From the NCBI RefSeq assembly GCF_004339525.1, contig NZ_SMGE01000001.1, positions 6,510,001 to 6,574,000 of the forward strand: a stretch of DNA of 64,000 bases, given 5' to 3'. The position numbers were made by a program, and so were the translations under genes. Shown in pieces: positions 18,366-28,949 of the stretch (position 1 is its first letter; the number at the start of each line of letters is the position of its first letter). The notes under the pieces were generated by a model. That model saw only the letters and a program-made list of their open reading frames with translations, had not been told where the DNA came from and searched no databases. The stretch is from Flavobacterium sp. 90. Its GTDB lineage: Bacteria > Bacteroidota > Bacteroidia > Flavobacteriales > Flavobacteriaceae.

Positions 18366-19670
18366 ATGACTGCTTTAAAAAGATATAAAACACTACTATT
18401 ACTTCTGCTTATAATTTTTTTTACAAAAAGTTATAGTCAGACTTATAAGTATAAAGTAAAGTGGGATTTAAAGCGATCAATGGGTTCAAGTGAACTGTTT
18501 TTCTATCTAAACACAGGAGATTCCTATCCATATAATGGAACTTATGCAAATGCAGCTACTAATTCATCTGGAAATTTTGTATACATTCTCAATAACTCTG
18601 ATGCATCACCATTAGATGGAGTAGTCGTTTCTAATTCGCCTCTGCGTTTAACCCAAGCTCTTAAAGAGCCTTCAGGAAGTTTTACACAAAGAAGCGGCGT
18701 TTATGTTACTGCTCCGGAATCCGGATATTGGCAAAATACTTTTGGTTCTCCTCTTGGCGGTAATATGGTAACGAACAATTCTCCTTTCGAATTTTATTAT
18801 TTATACACGTTAGCACAATTAAATAATTACAATGCATTAAAAACAGATTTAGAGTCTTGTAAGCCTTTTATTTTTTCGGCATCGATGGTTGGTGAGGGAG
18901 GAAATATAACCTGTGCTATTGAATATTTTCATAGTAACAGCGGAGGCTGGAAAGAATTATTACCATATCAAAGAAGATATGGTGATGCAATATCAATTCA
19001 ATTTTCGCAAATTCCAAATTTACAATTAGATCAGAATTTTCAATTGCGAGTTCGATATTCCAGAACAGGAGCTAAAGCAGCGGATTATTCAGATATTTTA
19101 ACTTATAAATTCATTCCCTGCCCTCCTGCTATTCTTGGCGAACCAGCAAAAGACAAGCCTTCTTGTTTTAGTGGAAATGACGGAAAAGCTACTTTTACAT
19201 TCGATCGTGATATAGCTTCAAATGAATACTTTTTAGTAAATCTTATTAAAGTTGAGAACGGAAACAATATCAATCTTCCAGATAAAAAAATAGTTCAGGC
19301 TGATTTTACAGATCGCAAAATTACTTTTGACTCTTTACCTGCAGGAAGTTATTTTCTGCACTATCAAACATTCCTGAATAATGGTTCAACACCAACTGCT
19401 GATAAACTTAGTGACCTTTTTCTAATCGAAAATCCTGATGCTTTGAGCTTTAGTATTTTGGAAACACAACCAAATTGCCCGGGTGAAATAGGGAAAATAC
19501 AAATAAAAGCAACTGGCGGAAAATCTCCATATTATTATACTATCGATTCAGGATCTGAAGTTGAATTCGAATCTACAACAAATTTTATAGACATTTCTGG
19601 AGGAACCCATAATATTAAAGTTAGAGACACCAATAATTGTATTGATTTACAAGCTAATGACACTATATGA
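18366..19670 (+). CDS. Exported SprB-repeat protein, paralogue 1 of 3
   Basis: A 434-aa exported protein (signal peptide MTALKRYKTLLLLLLIIFFT, then KSYSQ). Residues about 30-245 form a unique N-terminal domain. From about 250 a module begins with CPPAILGEPAKDKPSCFSGN, and the last 75 residues make one SprB-like repeat (GGKSPYYYTIDSGSEVEFES ... HNIKVRDTNNCIDL). SprB repeats are known from the Flavobacterium gliding adhesin. The protein stops right after the repeat without a T9SS sorting tail, so either it reaches the surface another way or it remains periplasmic. Two further paralogues follow. Its N-terminal domain is more diverged than theirs. Confidence 0.8.
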   Translation: MTALKRYKTLLLLLLIIFFTKSYSQTYKYKVKWDLKRSMGSSELFFYLNTGDSYPYNGTYANAATNSSGNFVYILNNSDASPLDGVVVSNSPLRLTQALKEPSGSFTQRSGVYVTAPESGYWQNTFGSPLGGNMVTNNSPFEFYYLYTLAQLNNYNALKTDLESCKPFIFSASMVGEGGNITCAIEYFHSNSGGWKELLPYQRRYGDAISIQFSQIPNLQLDQNFQLRVRYSRTGAKAADYSDILTYKFIPCPPAILGEPAKDKPSCFSGNDGKATFTFDRDIASNEYFLVNLIKVENGNNINLPDKKIVQADFTDRKITFDSLPAGSYFLHYQTFLNNGSTPTADKLSDLFLIENPDALSFSILETQPNCPGEIGKIQIKATGGKSPYYYTIDSGSEVEFESTTNFIDISGGTHNIKVRDTNNCIDLQANDTI

Positions 19671-19770
19671 AAATAAGTAATTTTTAAAGTTACTGATGTT
19701 AGTAACCGTATCGATAAAAAACACAAACAAATAAAAGAGGAAGATAAAATTACTTAGCGTATCGTAAATA

Positions 19771-20976
19771 ATGAATCAAAATTCAATAAAATATTTTATA
19801 CCAAAAATCTTAGTTTTTATAACGTTGTTTTTGTGTGCAATTAATACTGCTCAAGCACAATCAAAATTATATATAATGAGTTATGGCGGCCCATTTTCGG
19901 CCTCTGACTGTAATTGCACCTATTTTTCTTTCAGGGTAGAATCTAATGGCGTGCCGATAAGTCCTATTAGTGTGGTGCAGGGTTTTTTAATTTACGATAA
20001 AAGACCAACTTTTTATGATATTGTACTATTTAGGCCAGATTCAGAATTGTGCAGTGGTTATTGTCATGACGGAATTAATGAACATTATGGAGGTAATATA
20101 AATGCTGACTGTACCGCTACTTTATACGATGCAATAGGTTTAATCAGTAATTATGTCTTAACTGATCCGGGTGCCGATAATAGCTTCTGTGACAAAATAA
20201 ACTTAAAAGCTACAGGATGTACAACTCCTGAAAAGTTTTATTGGGAGTATAGAATCGAAGGCGGTACTTTTCAGCCAACCAATGTAAGTACGACTTTTAA
20301 TGAGACATTTCAATTTAATAAATCAGCTTATTTACCGGAAACATACATTGGAAATATAGATTTTAGAGTTCTTATAGATTCAGATGCAGCAGTAACAGGA
20401 GAAGAAGTTTATTCGAATATTACTTCTTATAATGTAATTCCTTGTCCTCCATTTTTAACAACGAATCCAGTTGACTCCAAAACCAGCTGTATTTATAAAA
20501 ATGATGGAAAAGTTACTTTATCATTTAATAGAACTTTAGTAAATAACGAACGCTTTGTATTTAATTTTTATAACAAGGACAACGCGCTTCTGCCAACTCC
20601 TGCTTATACTATTGATTCAACAAATAAGATATATACATTTTTAGATTTCGCTCAGGGAGATTATTATATAAAATATCAAACATTTATAGGAGCTCAGCAA
20701 ACAAGTACAAATGCATTGCCTAATCCTACATTCAATATTTCTTCTGAAACAGCTTTAAGCTTTGAAATTATTGATGTACAACCGCAATGTAATAATGGAC
20801 AAGGGAAAATAAAATTAATCGCATCCGGAGGATCAACACCATATTATTACACTATCGATTCAGGTCCCGAAGTTCAATTTACATCACCAACCGACGAAAT
20901 AGATGTTTCTGCCGGTCAGCACTCCATAAAAGTAAGAGATGCGAAATCTTGTATTGATATAACTGGAATACAATAG
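19771..20976 (+). CDS. Exported SprB-repeat protein, paralogue 2 of 3
   Basis: A 401-aa protein with a signal peptide ending near NTAQAQ, a Cys-rich N-terminal domain (SDCNCTYF, ELCSGYCHDG), a middle module and one C-terminal SprB-like repeat (YYYTIDSGPEVQFTSP ... HSIKVRDAKSCIDI). Bases 20236-20775 are almost identical to 21476-22015 in the next gene at a constant offset of 1240 bp, while the N-terminal parts differ more. That pattern points to recent tandem duplication or gene conversion. No T9SS tail is present. The following gene starts 3 bp downstream. Confidence 0.8.
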   Translation: MNQNSIKYFIPKILVFITLFLCAINTAQAQSKLYIMSYGGPFSASDCNCTYFSFRVESNGVPISPISVVQGFLIYDKRPTFYDIVLFRPDSELCSGYCHDGINEHYGGNINADCTATLYDAIGLISNYVLTDPGADNSFCDKINLKATGCTTPEKFYWEYRIEGGTFQPTNVSTTFNETFQFNKSAYLPETYIGNIDFRVLIDSDAAVTGEEVYSNITSYNVIPCPPFLTTNPVDSKTSCIYKNDGKVTLSFNRTLVNNERFVFNFYNKDNALLPTPAYTIDSTNKIYTFLDFAQGDYYIKYQTFIGAQQTSTNALPNPTFNISSETALSFEIIDVQPQCNNGQGKIKLIASGGSTPYYYTIDSGPEVQFTSPTDEIDVSAGQHSIKVRDAKSCIDITGIQ

Positions 20977-20979
20977 CTT

Positions 20980-22215
20980 ATGAAGAAACTTTACTTTACT
21001 TTTTTTATTATTTTGTTTGTGACCAGCAAAGTTTGCTCGCAAACTTATATAATGCGCACAAATACTGGCGACTCTGGTGGCTATAGGCTTTCATATTTTC
21101 CAAATGGAAATTATTTTTACCAATACTGGATCAAAGCCAACGGAAATTTACTTAATCCTATAAAAGCAGCAGGAGAATATTTAATTTTTGATCAAAAACC
21201 TACTACCTATCATTTTTCTGCTTATAGACCAGAATCATATTCCTGCAGTGGTCCCTGTGGTGAAGAATGGAGTTCTGGATTAGAAGTAAATAATTTTAAT
21301 GTTAATTGTTACAATGCATCAGGAGGAGCCACTGGTTATGGTCCTGTTGAAATTGTTCCGGAATTTAGCATCATTAGCAATCAAGTATTAGCATTTCCAA
21401 ATGGAGAAACTGGTTTCTGCGATAAAGTAAATTTACAAACCACAGGCTGCACAGGTACACAACGTTTTTATTGGGAGTATAGAATCGAAGGCGGTACTTT
21501 TCAGCCAACCAATGTAAGTACGGCTTTTAATGAGACATTTCAATTTAATAAATTAACTTATTTACCAGAAACATACATTGGAAATATAGATTTTAGAGTT
21601 CTTATAGATTCAGATGCAACAGTAACAGGAGAAGAAGTTTATTCGAATATTATTTATTATAATATAATTCCTTGTCCTCCATTTTTAACAACGACTCCAG
21701 TTGAATCCAAAACTACTTGTATTTATAAAAATGATGGAAAAGTTACTTTATCATTTGATAGAAAGTTAGTAGATAACGAAAGCTTTTTATTTAGTTTTTA
21801 TACCAAAGACAACGTGCTTCTGCCAACTCCTGCTTATACTATTGATTCAACAAATAAGATATATACATTTTTAGATTTATCTCAGGGGGATTATTATATA
21901 AAATATCAAACATTTATTGGAGCTCAGCAAACAAGTATAAACGCATTGCCTAATCCTACATTCAATATTTCTTCTGAAACAGCTTTAAGTTTTGAAATTA
22001 TTGAAGTACAGCCTAGCTGTAATAATAAACCAGGTACAATACAAATAAAAGCTTCAGGCGGAACCAGTCCATATTATTATTCTATAAACTCAGGCACCGA
22101 GGTAGAATTTACATCTATTACAAATGAAATTTCTGCTCCGGCAGGAGATTATTATATAAAAGTTACAGATAAAAAAAGCTGCATAGATACCAGCGGAATA
22201 GATATACAGATATGA
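20980..22215 (+). CDS. Exported SprB-repeat protein, paralogue 3 of 3
   Basis: A 411-aa protein with a signal peptide (MKKLYFTFFIILFVTSKVCS), a Cys-containing N-terminal domain (SCSGPCGEEW matches the CSGYC region of the preceding paralogue) and the same middle module and C-terminal SprB-like repeat, ending KSCIDTSGIDIQI. Its 3' half is nearly identical to paralogue 2. The stop codon TGA overlaps the ATG of a 59-codon fragment that looks like the tail of a fourth copy (22212-22391). No T9SS tail is present. A role as accessory surface subunit is inferred from company only. Confidence 0.8.
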   Translation: MKKLYFTFFIILFVTSKVCSQTYIMRTNTGDSGGYRLSYFPNGNYFYQYWIKANGNLLNPIKAAGEYLIFDQKPTTYHFSAYRPESYSCSGPCGEEWSSGLEVNNFNVNCYNASGGATGYGPVEIVPEFSIISNQVLAFPNGETGFCDKVNLQTTGCTGTQRFYWEYRIEGGTFQPTNVSTAFNETFQFNKLTYLPETYIGNIDFRVLIDSDATVTGEEVYSNIIYYNIIPCPPFLTTTPVESKTTCIYKNDGKVTLSFDRKLVDNESFLFSFYTKDNVLLPTPAYTIDSTNKIYTFLDLSQGDYYIKYQTFIGAQQTSINALPNPTFNISSETALSFEIIEVQPSCNNKPGTIQIKASGGTSPYYYSINSGTEVEFTSITNEISAPAGDYYIKVTDKKSCIDTSGIDIQI

Positions 22216-22391
22216 AATTAACATCCTTACTCTATACAATCAACTCTTTATTCAGTTATCAAACGTTTATTAAAGATTCAAATTCAGAAGCCTTATTCAC
22301 TTCCGCAATAAGTTTGGATGCAATAAATGGAGACCATTTAATTAAAGTTAGAGATAAAAACAACTGTATTGATACAAATGCAAACGATTAA
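22212..22391 (+). pseudogene. Remnant C-terminus of a fourth SprB-repeat paralogue
   Basis: The frame from ATG 22212 to TAA 22391 encodes 59 residues. It carries LLYTINS and later GDHLIKVRDKNNCIDTNAND, clearly homologous to the end of paralogue 1 (HNIKVRDTNNCIDLQAND). It has no signal peptide and no N-terminal or middle module, so it appears to be what is left after deletion of most of a tandem copy. It may still be translated by stop-start coupling (ATGA overlap). Confidence 0.7.
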
Positions 22392-22395
22392 AAAT

Positions 22396-25300
22396 ATGAA
22401 GAAAATTATACTTTTTTGTTTACTACTTACGTCCTTAATTAGTTATTCTCAAACTGGGATTAAGAAAGTAACTATTAAAAATCCGAATGCAATTGTCATT
22501 AATGGTACACCTGTAGATGCTTCAGGAAAAGGTCTGTCAAATGGTTCAATTACAATATCATCAATAACGGGTGGAATTACCAGTGGTGCTGGGCCCTATA
22601 CTTATGCTTGGACAAAAGTTGAGGATGGTAATTTCTCTGCTTCAACACGTGATATAACCGGATTAACAGCCGGAAATTATGTTATTACTGTCACTGAAGA
22701 TGGCAAATGTACTCAAACCCAACAGTTCCCTGTTGGAGAACCCTTAGAAAAATTAACCGTAAGCAATACCAAAGTCGTAAATAATATATGTTTTGGGGGA
22801 ACTAGTACGTTAACAGCTACCGCCGCTGGCGGAACTTTAGCAACTAATGGAGTATATTCATACACCTGGACAATAACTTATGATGATGGTACTACAGAAA
22901 CTAAATATGGAAATGTTGTAACCGGTAAAGCAGGTCAATATCAATTAACGGTATCTGATAATGCATCTCCAACAAACTACGAATATGCTACTATTCCTGT
23001 AGTTCATAACTCGAAAATAAACGTTACCGCTACCGTAACAGATGTAAACTGTTTAAATGGTGATGATGGTAAAATTACATTTGCAATTTCAGGAGGAACA
23101 CCTCAATCAAGTGGTGATCCCTATTCTATTATTGTAACTGATGATAGTAACCCAAGAAATGTAATAGCTGATCCTACAAAATTAAAAAAGGGTGCCTATT
23201 ATTATGCAGTTGCAGATGCTCTTGGGTGCCAGTTTGCAACTAATCCTACCTATTTTTATGTAGATAGTCCAACAACAAAAGTATCCGTTGATCCTGTTAT
23301 AGTTCAAACTCAACCAACAAATTCTACTGCAGCTGATGGAAAAATTAAAATAAAAGGAATTGGAGGAACTCCCAACTATACTTATACTTGGTATAAAGGT
23401 ATTACATTAATAAATCCTGATCCTGATAACGATGGCGAAGCTGTAGGTCTTGATAATGGAACTTATCATGTGGTTGTTACAGATAGTAAAGGCTGCTTCG
23501 CAACAAGTGATGACATGGTACTTGATGCCTTGACAGTAAAAATAGAAAACTACACAGACATAAAATGTTACAATGAAGCAACTGGAACAATAACAGCTAA
23601 AGCTTCGGGTGGTAAAGGTTCTGGATATAATTATGCCTGGTTTAAAATGGATGGTTCTAATGAAACGCCATTAGGAATAGCAACTCCTGAAATTAATACC
23701 CTTGTACTAGGGACTTATAGAGTAAAAGTCTGGGATGGTGTCAATCCTACTGTATTTATTGATCAGGAGCTTATACAACCAAATGCGCCAATAGACGTGA
23801 GTTATACCACAAAAGACCCAAGTTGTTTTGGCGGCAATAATGGTACAGCAACCCTTACCGTTTCCGGAGGAACTGTAGGAAGTGACTACACCTATTCATG
23901 GAGTAATGGAAGTACAACAAAAGACCAAAATAATCTGATTGCCGGAACTTATACTGTAACTATAAAAGATGATAATCTATGCTCAAAAACTATCAACGAC
24001 ATTATAATTGGTCAGCCTGGAGCTATAATTATTCCACAACCTGACATAATAAATGTCGCTGTTTTTGGACAAAATACAGGATCTATTACTCTGAACCCAA
24101 TCACCGGAGGAACTCCTGATAACGGAACTTATTCATATAATTGGACATACGATAAAGACAATTTATTCCTTAAAAATACAAAGGACATTTCCGGACTTAA
24201 AGCTGGTAAATATACATTAGTAGTAACTGACAATAAATCATGTACTGCAACCAAAGTATACGATGTTACAGAGAATCCAGAATTATTAGTAACATTGGCA
24301 AAAACCAAATTCATAAAATGTAACGGCGACAACAATGGCGAAATAACTGCCACTGTATTAGGCGGTGTTTCTAATTACACATATGAATGGTATAAAAATG
24401 ATATCATAATTAATGGTGCTGTTTTAAATTTTATCGAAAACATAGGAGTTGGTGAGTATTCTGTAAAAGTAAAAGATGCCGTTGGAGCAATTAAAGAATC
24501 TGCTAAAGTTGATTTAGGCCAGCCAAACCAACTAATAGTTTCGGTAAAAGATAAAACCAATGTATTATGTTATGGTAATGCAACAGGCGCGATTAACATA
24601 GACATTACAGGAGGATCTACTCCATACACTTACCAATGGAAAAAAGACAATATTGATTATGCTACCACAAAAGATCTTGTAGACCTTACAATAGGTACAT
24701 ATAATGTTGTCGTTACAGATGCTTTAGGGCATGAATGTACTGCAACTCTTGCTCAGCCGGTAGAAATTACACAACCTGCTGCACCATTACAAATTACAAG
24801 TCCTGGCCCAATTAACTTAACTGGTTTTGAGACTAATAACGGAAGCATAGCTGTAACAGTCTCTGGAGGAAAACCTAATTATACTTATGAATGGCGTAAA
24901 GATAATATTGCCACGGTGATTGCATCAACTCCATCAATAGACAATTTAAGCGCTGCCATTTATCATTTAATTGTAAAAGACGATAATGGTTGTACGCTTC
25001 CGCAAATTGATTATGAAGTAACACAACCTGCTAAATTAGAAGTGCTGAGTTTAACTCAAACTCCAAATACAAATATTGCTTGTAACGGTGATTTATCCGG
25101 AGAATATAGTATGGTAGTTACAGGAGGTGTAAAAGAATATACATTTGAATGGCTAAATACTACAACGGGAATCAAATATACTTCTGTTGAAAATATTACA
25201 ACGACCTCAACGACTTCAAAAGCATCAAATTTGGGAGCAGGAAGTTACGTTGTTTCCGTAAAAGATGTAAATAGTAATATTCTCTATGGCACTAATACTT

Positions 25301-28300
25301 TTACCATTTCACAACCTGATATATTAGCATTTACCTACACAGTAGAAGATGTTTCTTGTTATGGCGGAAATAATGGTAAAATAACTTTAAATATCACGGG
25401 CGGAACTAAAAATGCAGACCTTACAAAACCTTATAGTATTATTTCAAGTGGTGTAATTAACAACCAGGACGGAACAATTTCAGGTCTAACAAAAGGTACA
25501 TATAAAGTGAGAGTAATTGATGCTAATGGCTGTCAGGCTCCTGAGCAGTCTATTGAAATTAAGGAACCTCTAATTTCGCTACATATTGCAAGTGAAACCA
25601 TCACTCCTACTACAGGTTTTGGTCTCTCAACAGGAAAAGTCGTTATCACTGCTGCAGGAGGAACTACAGGATATACTTATTTGTGGAAAAATAGTTTAGG
25701 AATTACTGTTGGAACAAATAATCCAACTTTAGATAATGTTCCTGCCGATACTTATACACTATTAATAACTGATGCGAAAGGATGTACAACAGGAAATACT
25801 TATAAGTTAGAACAACCAACAGAACCAGCATTAACAGAAACCCATTTGCAGGCAAAATGTAATGGATTATTTGGTTCGTTACAAGCCACTGCAACTGGAG
25901 GTGCTTCTTACAATCAAATTCAATCAGACAGAACTTATACTTATAAATTGCGAAATAAGGCTACAGGGAATACGATAACAATTACCAAAAATATCGGAGA
26001 TTTTTCAAACATAGCCGATGGAGATTATACACTGACTGCAACAGATATTGGAGGAATTGATTCAAATAGTATCGATGTAACATTTCAACAGCCAACACCA
26101 GTTGTGGTTAGTCTGGATTCAAAATTAAATGTAAGCTGCTATGGAGGTCAGGATGGTGTAATTGCCATTAATGTTGTGGGAGGAACACCTTTCATAACAA
26201 ACGGTGCTCCAGTTTATACTTATATATGGAAAAAGAAAAACACAGTAACTAATCTTTACGAGAATTTTACTCCATCGTCATTAACCGAGTTAACAGAAGG
26301 AACATATGCAGTTGAAGTTCGCGATGCAAATTACAATACAAATGATGCCAGCCATTGTGTAGGAACTCTAAATGATATTGTAATAACACAACCAGCAGAT
26401 TTTGGATTTGAGATTGATAAAATCACTTATAAAAACCCTACTGCCGCAAGCGGAAATGATGGTGCTCTGCATTTTGAAATTAAAGGAGGAAAAACAAATT
26501 ACGAATACAAAATTTATACTAAAAATGCTCTTGGAGTAGAAACTGTTCTAAAAACAATTTCAAATACTTCTTCAAAAATGGTAGATTTTACAGACCTTAT
26601 CAAAGACCATTATTACGTTTCTGTTCAGGATGACACAGGTTGTATCAAATATACTGATTTTGATTTTACTGATAATCCGCTAATCGTAAGCATCAGTCAA
26701 TCTCAAGTTATCAGCTGTTTTGATGCCAATAACGGGATCTTAAAAGCAACTGTAGGAGGAGGTTTTGGTATTAAAACAATTTCGTGGTATAGAAATAATG
26801 TTTTATTGCCAAACGAACACAATCCCGAATTATTAAATGTAAAAATTGGAAACTATTATGCCGTTGTAAAAGATTCTAAAGCAATCGAAGTTACCACTGC
26901 TCCACTTACAATTATACAACCAAATCTTGTAACTTTTACTACTACTCAGGAACCTGTAAAATGTTTAGGCGACAATAATGGAACAATTACAATTAATGCT
27001 GCTGGAGGAAATGGAACTTTTAGATATCGCTACTTTAGCAACGGAACATTGATTAAAGATTGGGGCAATTTCACCAATACAGCATCAACAATTGTTTCTG
27101 GTTTAGCTGCTGGCGAATATACCCTTCAGGTACAAGACACCCAACAATGTACTAGTACAGATGCTGTGCTAAAAATCACATCTCCAACTGCTTTAACAAT
27201 CAATAATATTATAGCTATTCCTGCGACCGGAAAAAATTTAAGCAACGGATCTATCGCTATAACGGCTCAAGGTGCAAATGGAACATATACATACAATTGG
27301 TTCAAGGCTGCTGGTACAGCTATTAACCAAACAACGGATAAAGCAACAAATTTAGCTGCCGGAAAATATTATGTTATTGTTACAGACGCAAAAGGCTGTA
27401 ATCTAACATCTCCCCTAATAGAAGTAACCGAGCCGCCTTTGCTGCAAACTTCTATAAGCATTCAAAATATTGTTTTATGTAATGGTGACAAAAACGGAAG
27501 TTTAAATCCAACGACAATTGGAGGATTCTTAAAACCGGGAGAGAATTATACTTATCAATGGTATGAAAATGGAAATCCGAAAGTATTAGCAACAACAACT
27601 ATTTTGAGCGGTATCGGAAAAGGATCTTATTACGTAATAGCAAAAGATTCAAACGGAAATCAGGCAACAAGCCAAACTCTAATTGTAACCGAGCCAAACG
27701 TTCTTGATAATGTATTAACAGCAGACTATACACGTTGTGGTGATTTTAATGACTGGACAATCAACGCAACGCCTTCAGGAGGAACGCAGCCTTACAGTTA
27801 TTCTTGGAATACAGGTGCAAAAACTGCAAGCATCCAAAATGCAACTCCTGGAAATTATACTGTTGTCGTTACAGATGGTCACGGCTGTAGTGTTAGAAAA
27901 GCAATTACGTTAACAGCTCCGGCTCATTTAGATGCAGCAGAAAAAATAAAAATACCAACTTGTTACGAAGGTTCTGATGCCACTATTGTTGTAACTCCTA
28001 TTGCTGGAACTGCACCTTATAAATATTTATGGAACACTGGCGAGACAACAAACATCTTAAGTAATGCATCAGCAGGAGAATATTCAGTAGAAATTACTGA
28101 TTCGAGAGGTTGTATCATTTTAAGAAATTATACGATTATAGATCCTCCCAAAGATGTTATTAATTTAGGTGAAGACGTGACCTTGTGTTTTGATCAGACT
28201 TTGACTATCAATGCAACTATCAACGATGATAAAGCCACTTATTTCTGGACATCTGATAAAGGATTTACAAGCAATAAAGCTACGATTACGGTTTCTGAAC

Positions 28301-28917
28301 CTGCAAATTATACTGTTGTAGTTACAAATAAATTAGGCTGTACGGCAACAGATACTATCAAAATTTCAAGGCAGGAAACTGCAATTAGTGCTGAATTTGC
28401 GGTTTCAAGTCAGGTATTTAAAAACGAAAAAATCATAATTGTAGACATTAGTAATCCTGCGCCTGATACTGTAGAATGGGTAATTCCTGCAAATGCAACG
28501 ATCGTTTCTAAAGACAAGGATTATGCTGAAATTAGTTTTAGCGAAGCAGGAGAATACGATATTACATTAAACACTACTAAAGGAAATTGTACCGCTTATC
28601 AAACAAAAACTGTTTTGGTTACTGAAGGTGAATACGAGGAAAACAATCCGGAAGAAACAGCGAAAAATTTCGATTTAAAGATTTATCCAAATCCGTCTTC
28701 AGGAAATTTCACGGTAGATATAACACTGGATAAAATTATGCCTGCAAACGTAAAAGTATATAGTTTGAACAATAATGTTCTTATAGATTCTAAAACTGAT
28801 ACTGGTAAGACTAATTATCTATTCAACTTTAGTTTAAACGGGCTTCCATCAGGAATATATTTTGTTCTTTTTGAGTCACAACAAGGAAGTAAATTGAGAA
28901 AAATCATTATTCAATAA
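22396..28917 (+). CDS. Giant SprB-repeat adhesin with T9SS type A sorting domain
   Basis: A 2173-aa secreted surface protein. I chose ATG 22396 because it directly opens the signal peptide (MKKIILFCLLLTSLISYSQ); an in-frame ATG at 22369 lies inside the SprB remnant and would spoil the signal. About 22 SprB-like repeats of some 88 residues follow, each with a core such as CNGDNNGEITATVLGG then YTYEWYK. Every third repeat (1, 4, 7, 10, 13, 16, 19) lacks the leading Cys, giving a higher-order unit of about 261 residues. After a last Ig/PKD-like part (about 1910-2080) the protein ends in a T9SS type A tail (FDLKIYPNPSSGNFTVDI near residue 2092 to the C-terminus). Expected location is the cell surface, exported by T9SS, with a role in adhesion or gliding-like contact. 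Confidence 0.92.
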   Translation: MKKIILFCLLLTSLISYSQTGIKKVTIKNPNAIVINGTPVDASGKGLSNGSITISSITGGITSGAGPYTYAWTKVEDGNFSASTRDITGLTAGNYVITVTEDGKCTQTQQFPVGEPLEKLTVSNTKVVNNICFGGTSTLTATAAGGTLATNGVYSYTWTITYDDGTTETKYGNVVTGKAGQYQLTVSDNASPTNYEYATIPVVHNSKINVTATVTDVNCLNGDDGKITFAISGGTPQSSGDPYSIIVTDDSNPRNVIADPTKLKKGAYYYAVADALGCQFATNPTYFYVDSPTTKVSVDPVIVQTQPTNSTAADGKIKIKGIGGTPNYTYTWYKGITLINPDPDNDGEAVGLDNGTYHVVVTDSKGCFATSDDMVLDALTVKIENYTDIKCYNEATGTITAKASGGKGSGYNYAWFKMDGSNETPLGIATPEINTLVLGTYRVKVWDGVNPTVFIDQELIQPNAPIDVSYTTKDPSCFGGNNGTATLTVSGGTVGSDYTYSWSNGSTTKDQNNLIAGTYTVTIKDDNLCSKTINDIIIGQPGAIIIPQPDIINVAVFGQNTGSITLNPITGGTPDNGTYSYNWTYDKDNLFLKNTKDISGLKAGKYTLVVTDNKSCTATKVYDVTENPELLVTLAKTKFIKCNGDNNGEITATVLGGVSNYTYEWYKNDIIINGAVLNFIENIGVGEYSVKVKDAVGAIKESAKVDLGQPNQLIVSVKDKTNVLCYGNATGAINIDITGGSTPYTYQWKKDNIDYATTKDLVDLTIGTYNVVVTDALGHECTATLAQPVEITQPAAPLQITSPGPINLTGFETNNGSIAVTVSGGKPNYTYEWRKDNIATVIASTPSIDNLSAAIYHLIVKDDNGCTLPQIDYEVTQPAKLEVLSLTQTPNTNIACNGDLSGEYSMVVTGGVKEYTFEWLNTTTGIKYTSVENITTTSTTSKASNLGAGSYVVSVKDVNSNILYGTNTFTISQPDILAFTYTVEDVSCYGGNNGKITLNITGGTKNADLTKPYSIISSGVINNQDGTISGLTKGTYKVRVIDANGCQAPEQSIEIKEPLISLHIASETITPTTGFGLSTGKVVITAAGGTTGYTYLWKNSLGITVGTNNPTLDNVPADTYTLLITDAKGCTTGNTYKLEQPTEPALTETHLQAKCNGLFGSLQATATGGASYNQIQSDRTYTYKLRNKATGNTITITKNIGDFSNIADGDYTLTATDIGGIDSNSIDVTFQQPTPVVVSLDSKLNVSCYGGQDGVIAINVVGGTPFITNGAPVYTYIWKKKNTVTNLYENFTPSSLTELTEGTYAVEVRDANYNTNDASHCVGTLNDIVITQPADFGFEIDKITYKNPTAASGNDGALHFEIKGGKTNYEYKIYTKNALGVETVLKTISNTSSKMVDFTDLIKDHYYVSVQDDTGCIKYTDFDFTDNPLIVSISQSQVISCFDANNGILKATVGGGFGIKTISWYRNNVLLPNEHNPELLNVKIGNYYAVVKDSKAIEVTTAPLTIIQPNLVTFTTTQEPVKCLGDNNGTITINAAGGNGTFRYRYFSNGTLIKDWGNFTNTASTIVSGLAAGEYTLQVQDTQQCTSTDAVLKITSPTALTINNIIAIPATGKNLSNGSIAITAQGANGTYTYNWFKAAGTAINQTTDKATNLAAGKYYVIVTDAKGCNLTSPLIEVTEPPLLQTSISIQNIVLCNGDKNGSLNPTTIGGFLKPGENYTYQWYENGNPKVLATTTILSGIGKGSYYVIAKDSNGNQATSQTLIVTEPNVLDNVLTADYTRCGDFNDWTINATPSGGTQPYSYSWNTGAKTASIQNATPGNYTVVVTDGHGCSVRKAITLTAPAHLDAAEKIKIPTCYEGSDATIVVTPIAGTAPYKYLWNTGETTNILSNASAGEYSVEITDSRGCIILRNYTIIDPPKDVINLGEDVTLCFDQTLTINATINDDKATYFWTSDKGFTSNKATITVSEPANYTVVVTNKLGCTATDTIKISRQETAISAEFAVSSQVFKNEKIIIVDISNPAPDTVEWVIPANATIVSKDKDYAEISFSEAGEYDITLNTTKGNCTAYQTKTVLVTEGEYEENNPEETAKNFDLKIYPNPSSGNFTVDITLDKIMPANVKVYSLNNNVLIDSKTDTGKTNYLFNFSLNGLPSGIYFVLFESQQGSKLRKIIIQ

Positions 28918-28949
28918 TACTTAATTATAAAATATCAATTCAAATAATA

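Noticed and set aside
22369..22395. Upstream in-frame ATG for the giant adhesin
   Set aside because: It would add nine residues before the signal peptide and lies inside the tail of the SprB remnant; ATG 22396 opens the signal directly.
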